Source: Fonsecaea monophora (taxonomy: Eukaryota; Ascomycota; Eurotiomycetes; Chaetothyriales; Herpotrichiellaceae). Taken from it: DNA of 64,000 nt. A program made the translations under genes and the position numbers. Positions 9,521 through 19,987 of the stretch are shown in pieces (position 1 is the first letter of the stretch; every line of letters starts with the position of its first letter). Location of the stretch: contig NW_019174011.1 in assembly GCF_001642475.1 (NCBI RefSeq), forward strand, positions 1-64,000. The letters run 5' to 3'. The notes beneath the pieces are model-generated. The model was not told where the DNA came from, ran no database searches, and worked only from the letters and a program-made list of their open reading frames with translations.

Positions 9521-11515
9521 ATGTGGCTTTACTCAGGCGCATCCAAACGCTCCGCTAACCCCAAATCCTCGTCATCCCATCACCGCGCGCCCTCACAACA
9601 CTCCTCCTCTTCCTCGTCGTCGACTCCCACCTCCCGACAGACGTCCCCCAGTTCCGCGCTCACCGAAGTTTTGAGAAAGAATCCCTTTAGAACAGGCTCA
9701 AAGGAGTCCCTGCCCGCCGGAGACCCTGAAGATGAAGATCCTTCGGTGCCCTTAAACAAGGACTTGCTCGTGCTCGCCGACTTCTTCCCGGACGTCAAGG
9801 TCGAAGTCCTCCGGGAACTCCTTGTCCGCTTCGATGGCGACAGTAGACTCCCGATCGCCACGGAGCAACTCCACAAGTACAAAGCAGAATGGGCCAAGGG
9901 CCGATTGAATGTCCCGCCGAGGAGCGTGGAGGAGCCGATCCCAGCGGACGAACTTTTCAGGACAAAGGAGTATAAGGATGCGGTCAGAAGGACGGTGGGA
10001 CGTGAATTCAGTGCACTGGGCAAGAGTGCCATTGACGCCGTCCTCGCGGAAGTCAACTTCTCATATACGAATGCGCGACCTACCCTTCAAGAATTAACGA
10101 GCAGGTCGTGGAAAGCCACCTTTGCAAACCTCCTCAAGAAGAAGCGATCCCAGGCCGAACCCCCGTCGGTCCTCTTGGATAGAACAAAGGCGGATCCTGG
10201 AGGGCCACGGTTGATCTCGACAGGGTCTCGCGACCTTGACAAGGAGTTATCAAATCTCTTCTCCGTGTCCGCGCAGTCGTCTCGACGACCGAGAGACCAA
10301 CAAGCGATCGACCTGGAACTCGCTCAAGCCCTCAATCTGAAGGAGGCCGAGGATGCGGGTGCCCTGTTTGAGTGCCAGGTCTGTTATAACGACGTCACGT
10401 TCGAGGACGCCTCATTCTGCACACACTCGAATCATACTATTTGCCTAGACTGCGCCCGTCACACTCTCCACGAGGCCCTCTTCGGGCAAGGGTGGGCAAA
10501 ATCTGTCGACGTCGAGCGCGGCACATTGAAGTGCCTGGCCGCAGATGATTGTGACGGCCATATCCATCAAGACCTTCTCAAGCGCGCTCTCGACCGCTTC
10601 GACAACAAGTCCAGCGCTGAAACCTGGAAAAAGTTTCAGGACCGTCTGGCCGAGCATAACCTCCAACACTCGGCTCTACCACTCGTGCGATGCCCGTACT
10701 GCTCTTACGCCGAAGTCGAACAGATCTACGATCCGGACACAGTCACATCTGCCATCACATGGCGACTTCGCAAACCCACCACAGGCATCCACACCATCAT
10801 CTGCATCCTCCTTCTCGAACTCCTCCCGGCCACCATCCTCTTTCTATTACCTTTCTTCGTTCTTTTTCCCCGATACTTTATTACACTTTTCTACACGTCA
10901 CTGGCGCATTTAGCCGTTAAGACTTGTACCACGCGCTTTCAGTGTCGGAATCCTTCCTGCATGCGCAAGTCCTGCCTCAAATGCCAAAAGGCATGGCACG
11001 ATCCGCACGTCTGCCACGAACCCTTGATTCTTTCACTCCGCACGACCGTTGAGGCAGCACGCACTGCTGCCATCAAGAGGACATGCCCACGGTGTGGGAC
11101 CTCATTTGTGAAAACCTCGGGGTGCAACAAACTCACCTGCGTGTGCGGGTACAGCATGTGCTACCTCTGCCGCAAGAACATCGGCAAGGCCGGCTCCAAC
11201 ATCGAAACCGGTGAAGGCTACCGGCACTTTTGCGAACACTTCCGGCCCATCCCCGGCCAAAAATGTCAGGAGTGCGACCGCTGCGACCTGTACCGGGCCG
11301 AGGACGAGGACCTTATGGTTAGGCGGGCCGGCGAGGAAGCCGAGCGCGTCTGGCGAGAGAAGGAGGGCATGGTCGGGGTTAAGGGCCTGGAGGATGCCGT
11401 GGGCAATGTCGCCGGCGAAGATACCGTGTGGAAGAGGTTCAAGGACGGGAGATGGACGGTCCAGGGCGTGTTGGACTGGCTTGTCGAGAGGGCCGTCATT
11501 GTCGAGGTGGAATGA
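9521..11515 (+). CDS. RBR-type E3 ubiquitin ligase (RNF216-like) with a membrane-type insertion
   Basis: Intronless, 664 residues. A Ser-rich, probably disordered N-terminus (1-60) is followed by a charged helical region. The RING-BRcat-Rcat array is: RING1 from about 285 (C-QV-C, then CTHSNHTICLDC), BRcat split into CPYC near 391 and CRNPSCMRKSCLKC near 473-490 with WHDPHVC, and Rcat from about 519 (CPRCG, GCNKLTC, CGYSMCYLC). The first Cys of GCNKLTC is the expected thioester acceptor of RBR ligases. Between the two BRcat halves is a strongly hydrophobic segment (about 423-465) long enough for one or two membrane helices; no GT-AG pair would remove it. The layout resembles RNF216/TRIAD3-type ligases. 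Substrate and location are unknown; membrane anchoring is inferred. Confidence 0.85.
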   Translation: MWLYSGASKRSANPKSSSSHHRAPSQHSSSSSSSTPTSRQTSPSSALTEVLRKNPFRTGSKESLPAGDPEDEDPSVPLNKDLLVLADFFPDVKVEVLRELLVRFDGDSRLPIATEQLHKYKAEWAKGRLNVPPRSVEEPIPADELFRTKEYKDAVRRTVGREFSALGKSAIDAVLAEVNFSYTNARPTLQELTSRSWKATFANLLKKKRSQAEPPSVLLDRTKADPGGPRLISTGSRDLDKELSNLFSVSAQSSRRPRDQQAIDLELAQALNLKEAEDAGALFECQVCYNDVTFEDASFCTHSNHTICLDCARHTLHEALFGQGWAKSVDVERGTLKCLAADDCDGHIHQDLLKRALDRFDNKSSAETWKKFQDRLAEHNLQHSALPLVRCPYCSYAEVEQIYDPDTVTSAITWRLRKPTTGIHTIICILLLELLPATILFLLPFFVLFPRYFITLFYTSLAHLAVKTCTTRFQCRNPSCMRKSCLKCQKAWHDPHVCHEPLILSLRTTVEAARTAAIKRTCPRCGTSFVKTSGCNKLTCVCGYSMCYLCRKNIGKAGSNIETGEGYRHFCEHFRPIPGQKCQECDRCDLYRAEDEDLMVRRAGEEAERVWREKEGMVGVKGLEDAVGNVAGEDTVWKRFKDGRWTVQGVLDWLVERAVIVEVE

Positions 11516-11660
11516 ATATGCATCATCACCACAGGAAAGTCACGGTAAACATTCGTCATTAACATCCATGCATACCTACCTTAGGTCTTAGTCAGGTCTT
11601 AGGTCTTAGGTCTCAGATACCCAGAGAATTCATGATAAGAAGTATTCAGCCTCGGCCATT

Positions 11661-11704
11661 GTGAGTGAGTGAGTGAGTGAGTGAGTGAGTGAGTGAGTGA
11701 GTGA
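11661..11704 (+). repeat. (GTGA)11 microsatellite
   Basis: Eleven uninterrupted copies of GTGA in an intergenic stretch, likely to vary in length between strains. Confidence 0.95.
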
Positions 11705-11836
11705 TTTGTGATTGATTTCCGCAGAGAGAGACCCGATGGAGAGGGACAGCGCGAGGAGAGGGGGCTAACGTCACGTCTACGTACTCGTACGAGGCATCTG
11801 GTATCTAACCCAGGTAACCTAGGAACCTACATAGTA

Positions 11837-12130
11837 CTATAGGGAGGTACAAGTGCTTTGCATGAACAGATCGCGCGGGCGTGCAAACATGGAGGAGAGA
11901 CGTTTATTCTTTTCTATCCTTTCCATTTCACTCCATTCCACTACGTCCCGACTATGGTGGTTGTAGCCACTTAGCCACGTAACTTCATTGAATGGGGGAA
12001 AATCACATCTTGTTTTTACCGGCTGATTGATTGGGGTAGAGCATTTCGTACACACGCCGCCACTGTCGGTCTGCGGTGGAAGTGTTCCCGGCATCAGGTC
12101 AGGGTCGCTGGTCTGGGACTGAGATGCCAT
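11837..12130 (-). CDS. Possible small hypothetical protein
   Basis: A 97-codon ATG-initiated frame with mixed composition. It has one CxxC pair (CTKC) near residue 27, two Met and several charged residues, but no domain I recognise. No neighbour supports it, and it lies in a gap that otherwise serves as 3' flanks. A donor-like GTAAAA near residue 37 could mean a spliced gene, but I cannot trace a partner exon. It may well be a chance frame. Confidence 0.2.
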   Translation of the reverse strand: MASQSQTSDPDLMPGTLPPQTDSGGVCTKCSTPINQPVKTRCDFPPFNEVTWLSGYNHHSRDVVEWSEMERIEKNKRLSSMFARPRDLFMQSTCTSL

Positions 12131-12626
12131 GATAGACCTCCGTCCGAATCTAAAGAGTGTGAATGTTCCACGCAGAACAGAGGACGTGTTGTGCTATGAT
12201 GTCGAGTTCCTGCTCTCAATACTCTCAATACTCTCAAGAGGCTAAAAACACCTGAAAATGAGGGTTCCAAGTGCCGACAAGGGTCGCGTTCGCGAGCACT
12301 GTCCCCCGATCCCCCATCTCCAAGCGCTTCTCTGCACGTTGTCAAGCATTTGCAATCTAAAGAGCAAAGGAGATTTTTCAAAGAGCTCTAAAATCCAACT
12401 CCAGACTAGTTTGCGACCAGACAAAAATGAATACATTTCGAGTTTCCGGGGTGGAAAAAATGCATTGCGGTCTCTCTTCGACGTCGTGATCATCCGGAAT
12501 GCAAAAATAGCTCAGGTGGAAAAGTACAATAGTCGGTAGTCGCCGAAGTCCATGCACAAACGATGGCTTCGAAAGGGATAGATCCGCCCCTGACATTTGA
12601 AAGATATCTTTGTAACAAATCTCGTT

Positions 12627-13983
12627 TCAGGGCATTGGGGGAACGTCCGTTGGTACTCCATTATCGTCGGCTTCGGAGGGAGGTGTCAGCATCGTTGTGT
12701 CGACAGCAGCAGGCACTTCGACCTCATTCACCACGACATCATCCTTCCTCTCTCGTCGATTAACGAAGCCTGGATCAGGGGACTCCCAGGCATAGTCAAC
12801 CCATTCGGATCCGATAACCCCTCGGATTCCCTTAGCAAGTTCGCGGATGGTTTGTCGACGCGCTAGAGACCATTCGTGGTCAGTGACTGAGTCGCAGGGA
12901 GTAATGGTGCCGGGATCCGCATCGAGGTCGTCAGCCAGTCCATCGAGAACGCTTCTCCACACTCGCATCGTCTCGTCGAGCTCCTCCACCCTACTGACAC
13001 CCATGACACTGACGCCTACTCTCTCCTGAGGCAGGCTAAGAGCATGGCCATAAGATGTGTCTGTTTTTCCAAGTGGGTTACCCAAGGCCCCAACTTTGGC
13101 GCCTTCCCGGAGCCAGTTCTCGAGAGCGAATCTGACCGCGACAACCTCGAGCTTTTCTCCTCTGGACTCTGCCCATTTTCCGGCATTGATGCAGGCTTGT
13201 CGGAGGCCGTCCGGGGCAGGATGCCAATTACCCATAGCGCCCACAGGAGGACCTGTTGATCTTAACAGGCCCATTCCTAGAGGGCTGGCATTTGTCACAA
13301 CATCCACACCAGCGTTCACCAGGCGCTCAAGACCGTCCGAAAGCAGTCGGGTATTCTGAAGGGTGAAGTTTGCGTACGATTGAACAATGTCTAGTGGTTC
13401 TCCGGTCTCTCGCAAAATCATTTCAGCCAGCTCGCAAAGAACCAGCACAGGATAGCCAGAGATACCAACGTAATGCACGGTGCCTTCTTCGTCCCGTATC
13501 CGGCGGAGCTCCCTGATGGCGCCGAGGACTTCCTCTGGTGAGACGAACTCGCAATCATGGCAATAGACCACATCAAGGTAGTCAGTCCTCAGACGACTAC
13601 AACTTCTTTGGACGCTCTGCCGGACCCATGACGGGGAATAGTCGAAAGCATCGGCGGCAACGCGGCCAACCTTTGTAAGGATAAAGTACCGATCTCGCGG
13701 ATAGTGTTGTCGGACTAGGTCGCTGTCCAGAGCAGTCCCGAGGATCTCTTCGGCCGGTCCGTAGTAAGGAGAGGTGTCAAAAGCATGGACTCCTTGGGCG
13801 AGAGCCCTCTGGACAAGAGAAGTGGGACCCAGGGCGTATGGATCAACATTGTACTGTAAGCCAGATATCAACAGATGTGCCGGGTTGTAAAAGAAGGTGG
13901 TTATTTACCTGATAGTTGAAGGTGGCGGTCCCGAAGACGAGAGGAGGGAGTGAGTTGGACAGTGGCGATTGAGATCTAGGCAT
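12627..13983 (-). CDS. Aldo/keto reductase, Ara2 / L-galactose dehydrogenase-like
   Basis: Two exons (13983-13909 and 13853-12627) give 433 residues; the 55-nt intron is phase 0. The N-terminus PLVFGTATFNYQ is a typical first AKR strand. FDTSPYYG carries the catalytic Asp and Tyr, LTKVGR the catalytic Lys, and DYLDVVYCHDCEF the active-site His. This matches the AKR branch containing yeast D-arabinose dehydrogenase Ara2 and plant L-galactose dehydrogenase, which feed the erythroascorbate/ascorbate pathway with NAD. The protein is about 100 residues longer than Ara2; the extra part is an acidic, probably flexible C-terminal tail. Sugar specificity is inferred from the family only. Confidence 0.85.
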
Positions 13984-15374
13984 GGCTTCGTCAGTCCCAC
14001 GGGCCAAGCACAGAGTATGCGGTCCTGGTTGAAGAAGGGGGATGTTGAATGGAGGCGGATTGGAAGTATGTAGGAGCAAGATGTCAATGTAATACCTTTC
14101 TGGGCGACGGCGGTCGCAATCGGGAATTTTGATGGAGGGTGCAATCGGTGAGAGGAGCCACCAAGGACTATTTTTTGGGTGTTTGGTTCGATTCGGAAAC
14201 TCTGGGAGCGATGGCGACAACGCAGTGGGGCAGTCCAATGCATGCGAGGGAAAGGTTCCTGCGGCTGATATCGAGCTAGAGAACAAGAAGGGGGTGGATT
14301 GCCGGTGGCCTAGATTGTTCTCTCCGGATTCGCAGGCTGTCACTTGGTGAGGGAGGTGGATGGGGAGGATACGAGGACTTGGTAAACGTGTGGAGCGAAA
14401 GATGCGGATTCAGCCGAGGGATGTGGTAGTGATGAGGTGGACAAGCAGGATCTTCGTCTAAGCACGCAACGTTGACTCGATACTAGATATGAAACACAAA
14501 GATAATGCATGGCTTGAACATGGCGAAGGAGAATCGAGGACGACGCCACTCAGATCCATGACGCTCTCATATTGGTCTGGGCGCAGTCTGTATGCAGGTT
14601 GGCAGGTTACACAGGCTGCGTACAGATCTCGCACCTTATCGCACTCCAACTCCCGTCGATACCCACTTCTATCCTGGTGATCTTGATGATCCTGGTGTGG
14701 CCCTCTCTTCCAACCTTTGCAAGTCTCCAACGCTTATCGGCCTGGTTGATCCGTGTCTCTTCTTTTAGTTGGTCCCATACAAGTATGTAACGGCCACTCG
14801 CCAGTACCGGGGCGGAATGCCAACTGAATGTGCACAAATGCTATCATTTTTGGATCTGCTCCAGCGTCCAAGGGGCACCAAGTTTCTCCAACTCTCCCCT
14901 GGATTCCTGTCCTCTGTCATTTTTATGTCTGCATCAACTTCAACCAGGCCCGTTCATTACCTGCTTCGACTTGGCCCCAATTTCCTTCTTGAGTGGAGAT
15001 ACGCTCGTCAGGTTGGAGCGGCGTCCGTTCCCAATTCCAAGGCCGCGATTGCGACAGCACTGACATTAGAGACACCGCGTCAACCTGTCTGCTGTCTCCT
15101 CCTGAACATCATCCTCCTTTCTGCAAAAGTAGAAAGAGCATCCATCCAAGACGTAATAATTCCGTTCTTTTGCTGAGAAATTCTAGCGTAGACCCTCACC
15201 CATGGTATAGTACAAATGGTTTTTACAGAGAAATTTCCACCCAACACCGTCCGCTATGCATGAGAAACAATCGTCGAAAGAGAGGATCCGAGGGACGAGG
15301 TGCGAAGTCATGTAGGCCTAGCTGGCCATCCGGTCTCGTTACCGTCCTTTGAAGACGGTCAGCCGCAAGGGAGA
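13984..15374. other. Intergenic region: promoter side of the reductase, 3' side of pam16
   Basis: About 1.4 kb without a convincing gene. Frames reading away from 13983 on the minus strand just continue the reductase exon upstream and have no conserved content. The plus-strand frame at 14769-15176 has no recognisable domain. Confidence 0.45.
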
Positions 15375-15865
15375 TCAGTCTTTATAGATCTTGGGTCTCC
15401 AACCTTCTTTGATTTCTTTTTCCAACCGAGCCTTGTGCTCGGCGGCACGGGCTTCCATCTCTATCCGTTCTCTGGCACGAAGAATCTTGCTTTGGAGGTA
15501 GAAGGACCCGCCCCCGCCTTTCTTAGGCTCGTTGAGATCGTACAGCTTTTTGAACCTCTCCATGACCTGTTCCATGTTGGTGGCGCCGCCTTGAGGAGGT
15601 TTCACGTTGAGAATCTTGCAGGCTTCGTCGAGAGTCATCCCAGAAGCGGCGGCGGTGTTGGCCGCGCCTGGGTCGCTTTTCGCAGCAGCCCTTGCATATT
15701 GTGTCGATGCTTGAGCTTGTTTGTATGCCTCAGCGAACGCTCTGCCAAAGACACGCCCTCCGGTTAGGACGATCTGGGCGATGATTCGATGCGCCTGGTA
15801 TGGTCAGTCCGGTCCTGCAGGGAACAACTGACTGGGGACATCTAGAACTAGGGGATACATACCAT
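15375..15865 (-). CDS. pam16: Mitochondrial import-motor subunit Pam16/Tim16
   Basis: Two exons: 15865-15863, which is just the ATG, and 15794-15375, separated by a 68-nt intron (GTATGT...CAG). The 140-residue product starts MAHRII and continues RVFGRAFAEAYKQA, the hydrophobic targeting/anchor segment typical of Pam16. It then has a degenerate J-like domain (MTLDEACKILNV... FKKLYDLNEPKKGGSFYLQSKILRARERIE-like) lacking the HPD tripeptide of true J proteins. Pam16 pairs with Pam18 in the TIM23-associated PAM motor on the matrix side of the inner membrane and restrains Pam18 stimulation of mtHsp70. Without the one-codon exon the frame would start at an internal Met and lose the N-terminal segment, so the split start is well supported. 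Confidence 0.92.
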
Positions 15866-16358
15866 TGATTCTTGTCGGAAAGTAACAAGATCAAATGGGT
15901 TAATAATCGCGATGTGGGCGATGGCGGACTGTTCATTTGTTCTTCAAGACAGAAGCTGCAGGAAATCTTTTTGCTTGTCGCAGTCTCCGGCCGGCGAATC
16001 TTCGCCTAAATTTCCACGCAATTCTCTCATGGGTCACGTGCCTGTCTCTTGTGTCCTGCCACCTGCATCGATGCGGTCACCAAACAAGGTCATTGATCGT
16101 CACGGCTCTGCCTGCGCAGTGCACATGCCTACGCCGCAGTCAAGGTTGTCCACAAGACCACATCTCACATCCGCCGAGCCATCAAATATCTTCCTTTGTC
16201 AAATATGTCGCTATCATCTCTTATAATACTTCTGAACAACGGACCTCTACAAAGCAATCAGGCGATCCTGGACTGAGTCTTTCCGTCTCCGCACCAGTAG
16301 CGTCATCTGTTTAGGTATCCTTTGGGCGTCATCCTCATGACCCGGCATTACTCGGTGT
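15866..16358. promoter_or_regulatory. Divergent promoter: pam16 / dysferlin-domain peroxin
   Basis: A 493-bp gap between two start codons on opposite strands, serving a mitochondrial import gene and a peroxisome gene. No known element is clear to me, and no reading frame in it looks real. Confidence 0.45.
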
Positions 16359-18218
16359 ATGGCAGCTTTTGGTATGTCCTGATCCCCTATCCGGACTTTC
16401 TACTTCAGCTATGCTGATGACTGCTCAGAAACTCCTTGGATCACATCGATGTCAAGACCGTCCTCATATGCACCTGCGTCAGATTCCTCCTCCCAGCAGG
16501 CCTGGGACCCTAATCCCCCCACATATGCTGCCTTCTCTCCAACATCCACCTCTGGCTACTCCGCCACATCGAAGCAGCGGTCTACGATCATAGTTCACAA
16601 AAAGTCGCCTCTACTAGTAGCGACACCACCTCAGATCACCCGAGCCCTAGCCCATTCACATCCCTTCTTGCTGCCGTTGAATAAACTCGCCGGTCTTCTG
16701 TCATGGAGCACTCGAGACCCATGGGAGTCATATCTGATGGTGGCCGTCTTTTGGGGAATCACACTATATGGAAGTGAAATCATTCGCTTTGCCAGCCCGA
16801 TCATTGTAGTAGTTGGTCTCATACTGGGAATGTACTCCAGACGCTATTCGCCTCTGTCGTCCACCTCCAAAACCGGAGAGAAACACACAGCAAAGGGCCA
16901 CAAAAGGCAACCTTCAGAGTCTCAATCGCACCATAAGACCCTCGATGAAATTGTCGAGACCTTGCAGGAACTGACTGCTCGCTGCAATGTCTTATTGGAT
17001 CCCTTTCTCAAACTGACCGATTTTCTTTCTACCCAAACCACACCAACCGCCGCTACAACCCGGCCAGCTTTGACGACCCTCTTCATCCGTGTTATTTTAG
17101 TAACTCCGTTTTGGGTTGTTCTGACCCTTCCGCCTTTCTATATTCTGACTCCTCGAAGAGTCATTCTCGCTGTTGGCACAATAATATTGACCTGGCATTC
17201 CAAGCCGGCTCGGGTGTCTCGGGTTATTCTCTGGCGTTCTGTCTTTATGCGCAAAGCGGCCGCGTTTGTCACTGGGTTGGAATTTGATACTTCGCCCAAT
17301 GCACAATCTGGGCCATCAAATCGACCATCAATCGGGACGAGATCGAAATCCCAAGGCGACCTCGCCTCAGAAGCTGCGATCAAGGGGAAATCGGATTCTT
17401 CTGGCGTTCGTTTCACGTTTATATTATATGAGAATCAACGGCGGTGGTTGGGTCTGGGTTGGACGACTTCTTTGTTTGCATATGAGCGCGCGCCTTGGAC
17501 GGATGAACACCTGAATCCTGCACCATCAAAGGAAGAGTTCGAACTCCCAGATGTGGAGGGTGGTATGTCCCGATGGAGATGGATCGATCCCGAATGGCGA
17601 ATAGAGCATGGAGACGCCAAGTCACATAAGAGGGCAATAAGCGACAGCAAAATAGGAGGCGGTGGTATGTCCGGTAAAGCGGCTGCCGACGACGGCGGAG
17701 GCTGGATATATTATGACAATCGATGGGAAGATGGGAGGAGAGAAGACGGATGGGGTAGATATACGAGGAGGCGCAAGTGGTTCCGTGATGCGGAACTTGT
17801 TGAAGCGACACCGAGCATTGAGGACACTCCAAGCGGCACTCCAGCACAATCCTCGTCTGACACGGAGGAGGACAAGGTGAGAAAGGCGAAAGACTTCGCC
17901 AAAGGGGTGGGCGGATCAGACGACACGGTTACCGCAGACTCAAGAACTCCCACGGAGAAGTCATCTGGAACAGACCAAAAGTCCAACGACGCCAACAGCA
18001 CTGCCAAAGCATCTGTGGTGAAGAAACCGGGGAGCTGGTTCTCAAAAAGAGACCGCAGTGATAGCAAGAGCTCGAGTGGGAAGAATACAGGCCAGCTCAG
18101 CACACGGAGCGATCGGAGTCGCGATGGTCCAGAAGATGATATGCTGGATAAGTGGCGAGATGCTCCAGGACACCGAGCATTCAGTGTTCAGGAGGATGTT
18201 GCTATGAGCCTTGGATAG
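16359..18218 (+). CDS. Dysferlin-domain peroxin of the Pex23/Pex30-32 family
   Basis: The main frame runs 16449-18218 (589 residues from that ATG). I favour a 13-nt first exon (16359-16371) spliced by a 57-nt intron to 16429, which adds MAAFETPWITS in frame and gives 600 residues. Hydrophobic pairs near residues 100-140 and 220-265 are likely membrane segments or reticulon-like hairpins. They are followed by a dysferlin N/C-type domain: RFTFILYENQRRWLGLGW, then WRWIDPEWRIE and GWIYYDNRW with the basic YTRRRKWFRDAEL. The C-terminal 130 residues are Ser/Asp-rich and probably disordered. Family members sit at ER-peroxisome contacts and control peroxisome number and size. Which yeast paralogue (Pex28-32) fits best cannot be told from one sequence. 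Confidence 0.87.
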
Positions 18219-18931
18219 GGATTATCTTGGTGGTATGAGCCTCGGAGGATATGTTATAACTAGTAGTACACCAGGATTGACCGCTCAGCACTTTTAGTAT
18301 TTCCCGTGATATGCGTATGATTCAATATGTAAGTCCTGATTTTGCGCTTGCTTCCTGTTGCCGTGGTGCCAGTATCGACACCTATCACCCACCAGTGACT
18401 CAGTTACTCGCGACGTCATATCTACCAGGATCACACCCTCTCCTCCGCTTGTCCTCATTCCTTTCATTCGTCTTACCTGAGCACCCTGAGCTTTTGACCA
18501 CTCACCCACTCCTCGCCATGATGATCAAGGATCTGTCTGATCCCTCGTGGCTCCCTGCCTTGACCCGTCAGTGCTGGAGCCCATGGCAATCCCAGAAAAA
18601 CCCATCCCCACATCTCCATCCTCCCCCTCCCCCCTTTTGCTACCAAGTAGAGGGAGGGATCGAGACTGACGTCAAGCACTTGGTTCTTTGTTGCACAGAA
18701 CGAGTAAAGTTGCTTGTGGGTTATGACGAGTATCTCTTGAAGCCACGAAGGGGGGAGGGGAGCGGGGGCTAAAGTCGTATATATATAATATAATATAACA
18801 TGAGGTACTCTGTTCATTCGTCCCAGATATACTTCTCAGCGTTTACTACTCTTTCCCTCTCACCACCACAACAACAAGAAACCACTTCTCTAAAGCAAAA
18901 GACTACTCTTGTTTGGATTAATATCTCCATC
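18219..18931. other. Upstream region of the LEA-like gene
   Basis: No domain-bearing frame; the 153-codon plus frame at 18311-18772 is Pro/Leu-rich and overlaps the likely promoter. It holds four STRE-type pentamers and a long TATA-like tract, annotated separately. Confidence 0.5.
18624..18798 (+). promoter_or_regulatory. STRE cluster and TATA-like tract before the LEA-like gene
   Basis: CCCCT at 18624-18628 and 18631-18635, AGGGG at 18749-18753 and 18756-18760, then an alternating TA tract at 18778-18798, which is 134-154 bp before the ATG at 18932. AGGGG/CCCCT is the core stress-response element bound by Msn2/4-type zinc fingers (Seb1/MsnA in moulds). The motifs are visible; their use is inferred and rests partly on the stress-type protein downstream. 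Confidence 0.45.
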
Positions 18932-19634
18932 ATGTCGGAACAGCAACAGAAGAAGGAGCAACAAGGCCGTATGTTCATGTTTCCTCCCCAATTGGACCCT
19001 CATTTCCCTTCATCCTCGTTATGTCCTGTCCTATCCTTCTCTCTATTCTCAACAGAAAAACGGAGACGACGCTGAGAAACCTACCTGACTGGGTAACTGA
19101 CTAACACCCCTTGGCCCTAAAGTAGGAGGCATCCTCGGCGGCTTGACCGATACGGTCGGCAACACAGTCGGTGGCGTCACGGTACGTTGGGCGGCGTCTT
19201 TTCACTCCTTTTCCACCATTCCCCTCCATATATTTTGCACAGTCTGGGCTAACATGTCGAAAACGTTCGCGTGGCTCGTGTAGGATACAGTGGGCAACAC
19301 CGTCTCCGGCGTCGGACAGGGTGTAGGCAAGACCGTGGGTGGTGCGAGTCAAGGCGTATGTACCTACTTCCCTTATTCCCTCCCTGTCCCTACTCTCCCG
19401 CCCTCCGCGACTCTCACCTCCCTCCCCCAAATCTTCCTATTCCCGTGACATCCTCTGTGAGAGTGGCTCGACAACGGGTCTCGAGAAATTCAGGCATCGA
19501 CTGACATTCTGCCGGCCCTTGCTCTGTGTATATAGCTCGGCGACACGACCAAGGCTGTGGGCAACACGGCCAAATCCACCACCGATTCGATTGGAGGCAA
19601 GAAACAAACGGCAGACAATCCTCTGGGCTTGTAA
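18932..19634 (+). CDS. Small LEA-like glycine/threonine repeat protein
   Basis: Four exons (18932-18968, 19123-19181, 19284-19355, 19536-19634) give 88 residues. After a charged, Gln-rich start (MSEQQQKKEQQG) the protein is a run of short repeats: LGGLTDTVGNTVGGVT, then DTVGNTVSGVGQGVGKTVGG, then LGDTTKAVGNTAKSTTDS. The unit is roughly (D/N)TVGxTVxGV every 11 residues. There is no Cys, Trp or Tyr and no signal peptide. Such amphipathic 11-mer repeats are typical of LEA-like proteins that become helical on drying or near membranes. Exons 2 and 3 each hold about one repeat block with matching phases, suggesting growth by exon duplication. Stress elements and a TATA-like tract upstream fit strong inducible expression. 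No named family is recognised and function is inferred. Confidence 0.72.
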
Positions 19635-19987
19635 TCGGTATGTCTTAGGGAAAACGCAGCCTCTGGTTTTTGGCAAAGGGGAAAAAGCCATGATCCGAGA
19701 ATTTGCTTTGAACCCCAGTTGCCTGGGTTTGATCCAATATTCGTATTTGGCACTTGATATGGTAGAGAACTTGGACAGTTCATCAACTTCCTTGATATCT
19801 CACTTATGGAGAAACGAGTGACAAGTCTTCAAAACTTCAAAAAACCCATACAAGCGCTCCAACCTGCTTGACCATTCCCAATATCCAACTCCAGTATGCG
19901 CGCAATCAGAGCGCGTGCATGCAACCCGTATATTCACACTATAAATGTCAACGTATCGTGAAAGTCGTGCTATGTTGTACCTGACGA
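19635..19987. other. Convergent 3' gap between the LEA-like gene and atg15
   Basis: 353 bp lying 3' of both neighbours. It should hold their 3' UTRs; no gene or clear repeat is visible. Confidence 0.5.

Larger units (their letters stand above)
11516..12626. other. Intergenic region with a tetranucleotide repeat and a weak small ORF
   Basis: The RBR gene and the aldo/keto reductase gene converge here. It holds repeated AGGTCTTAG words near 11584-11615, a GTGA microsatellite and GTAC/CCTAGG-rich words near 11780-11835. A minus-strand 97-codon frame (11837-12130) is described separately. Nothing else looks like a gene. Confidence 0.5.

Noticed and set aside
11661..11704. GTGA array as a possible telomere or CRISPR-like repeat
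   Set aside because: It is a plain tetranucleotide microsatellite with no spacers and no telomeric TTAGGG.
13843..14343. Upstream extension of the aldo/keto reductase frame
   Set aside because: Residues before the Met at 13983 have no AKR features; the conserved first strand starts just after that Met.
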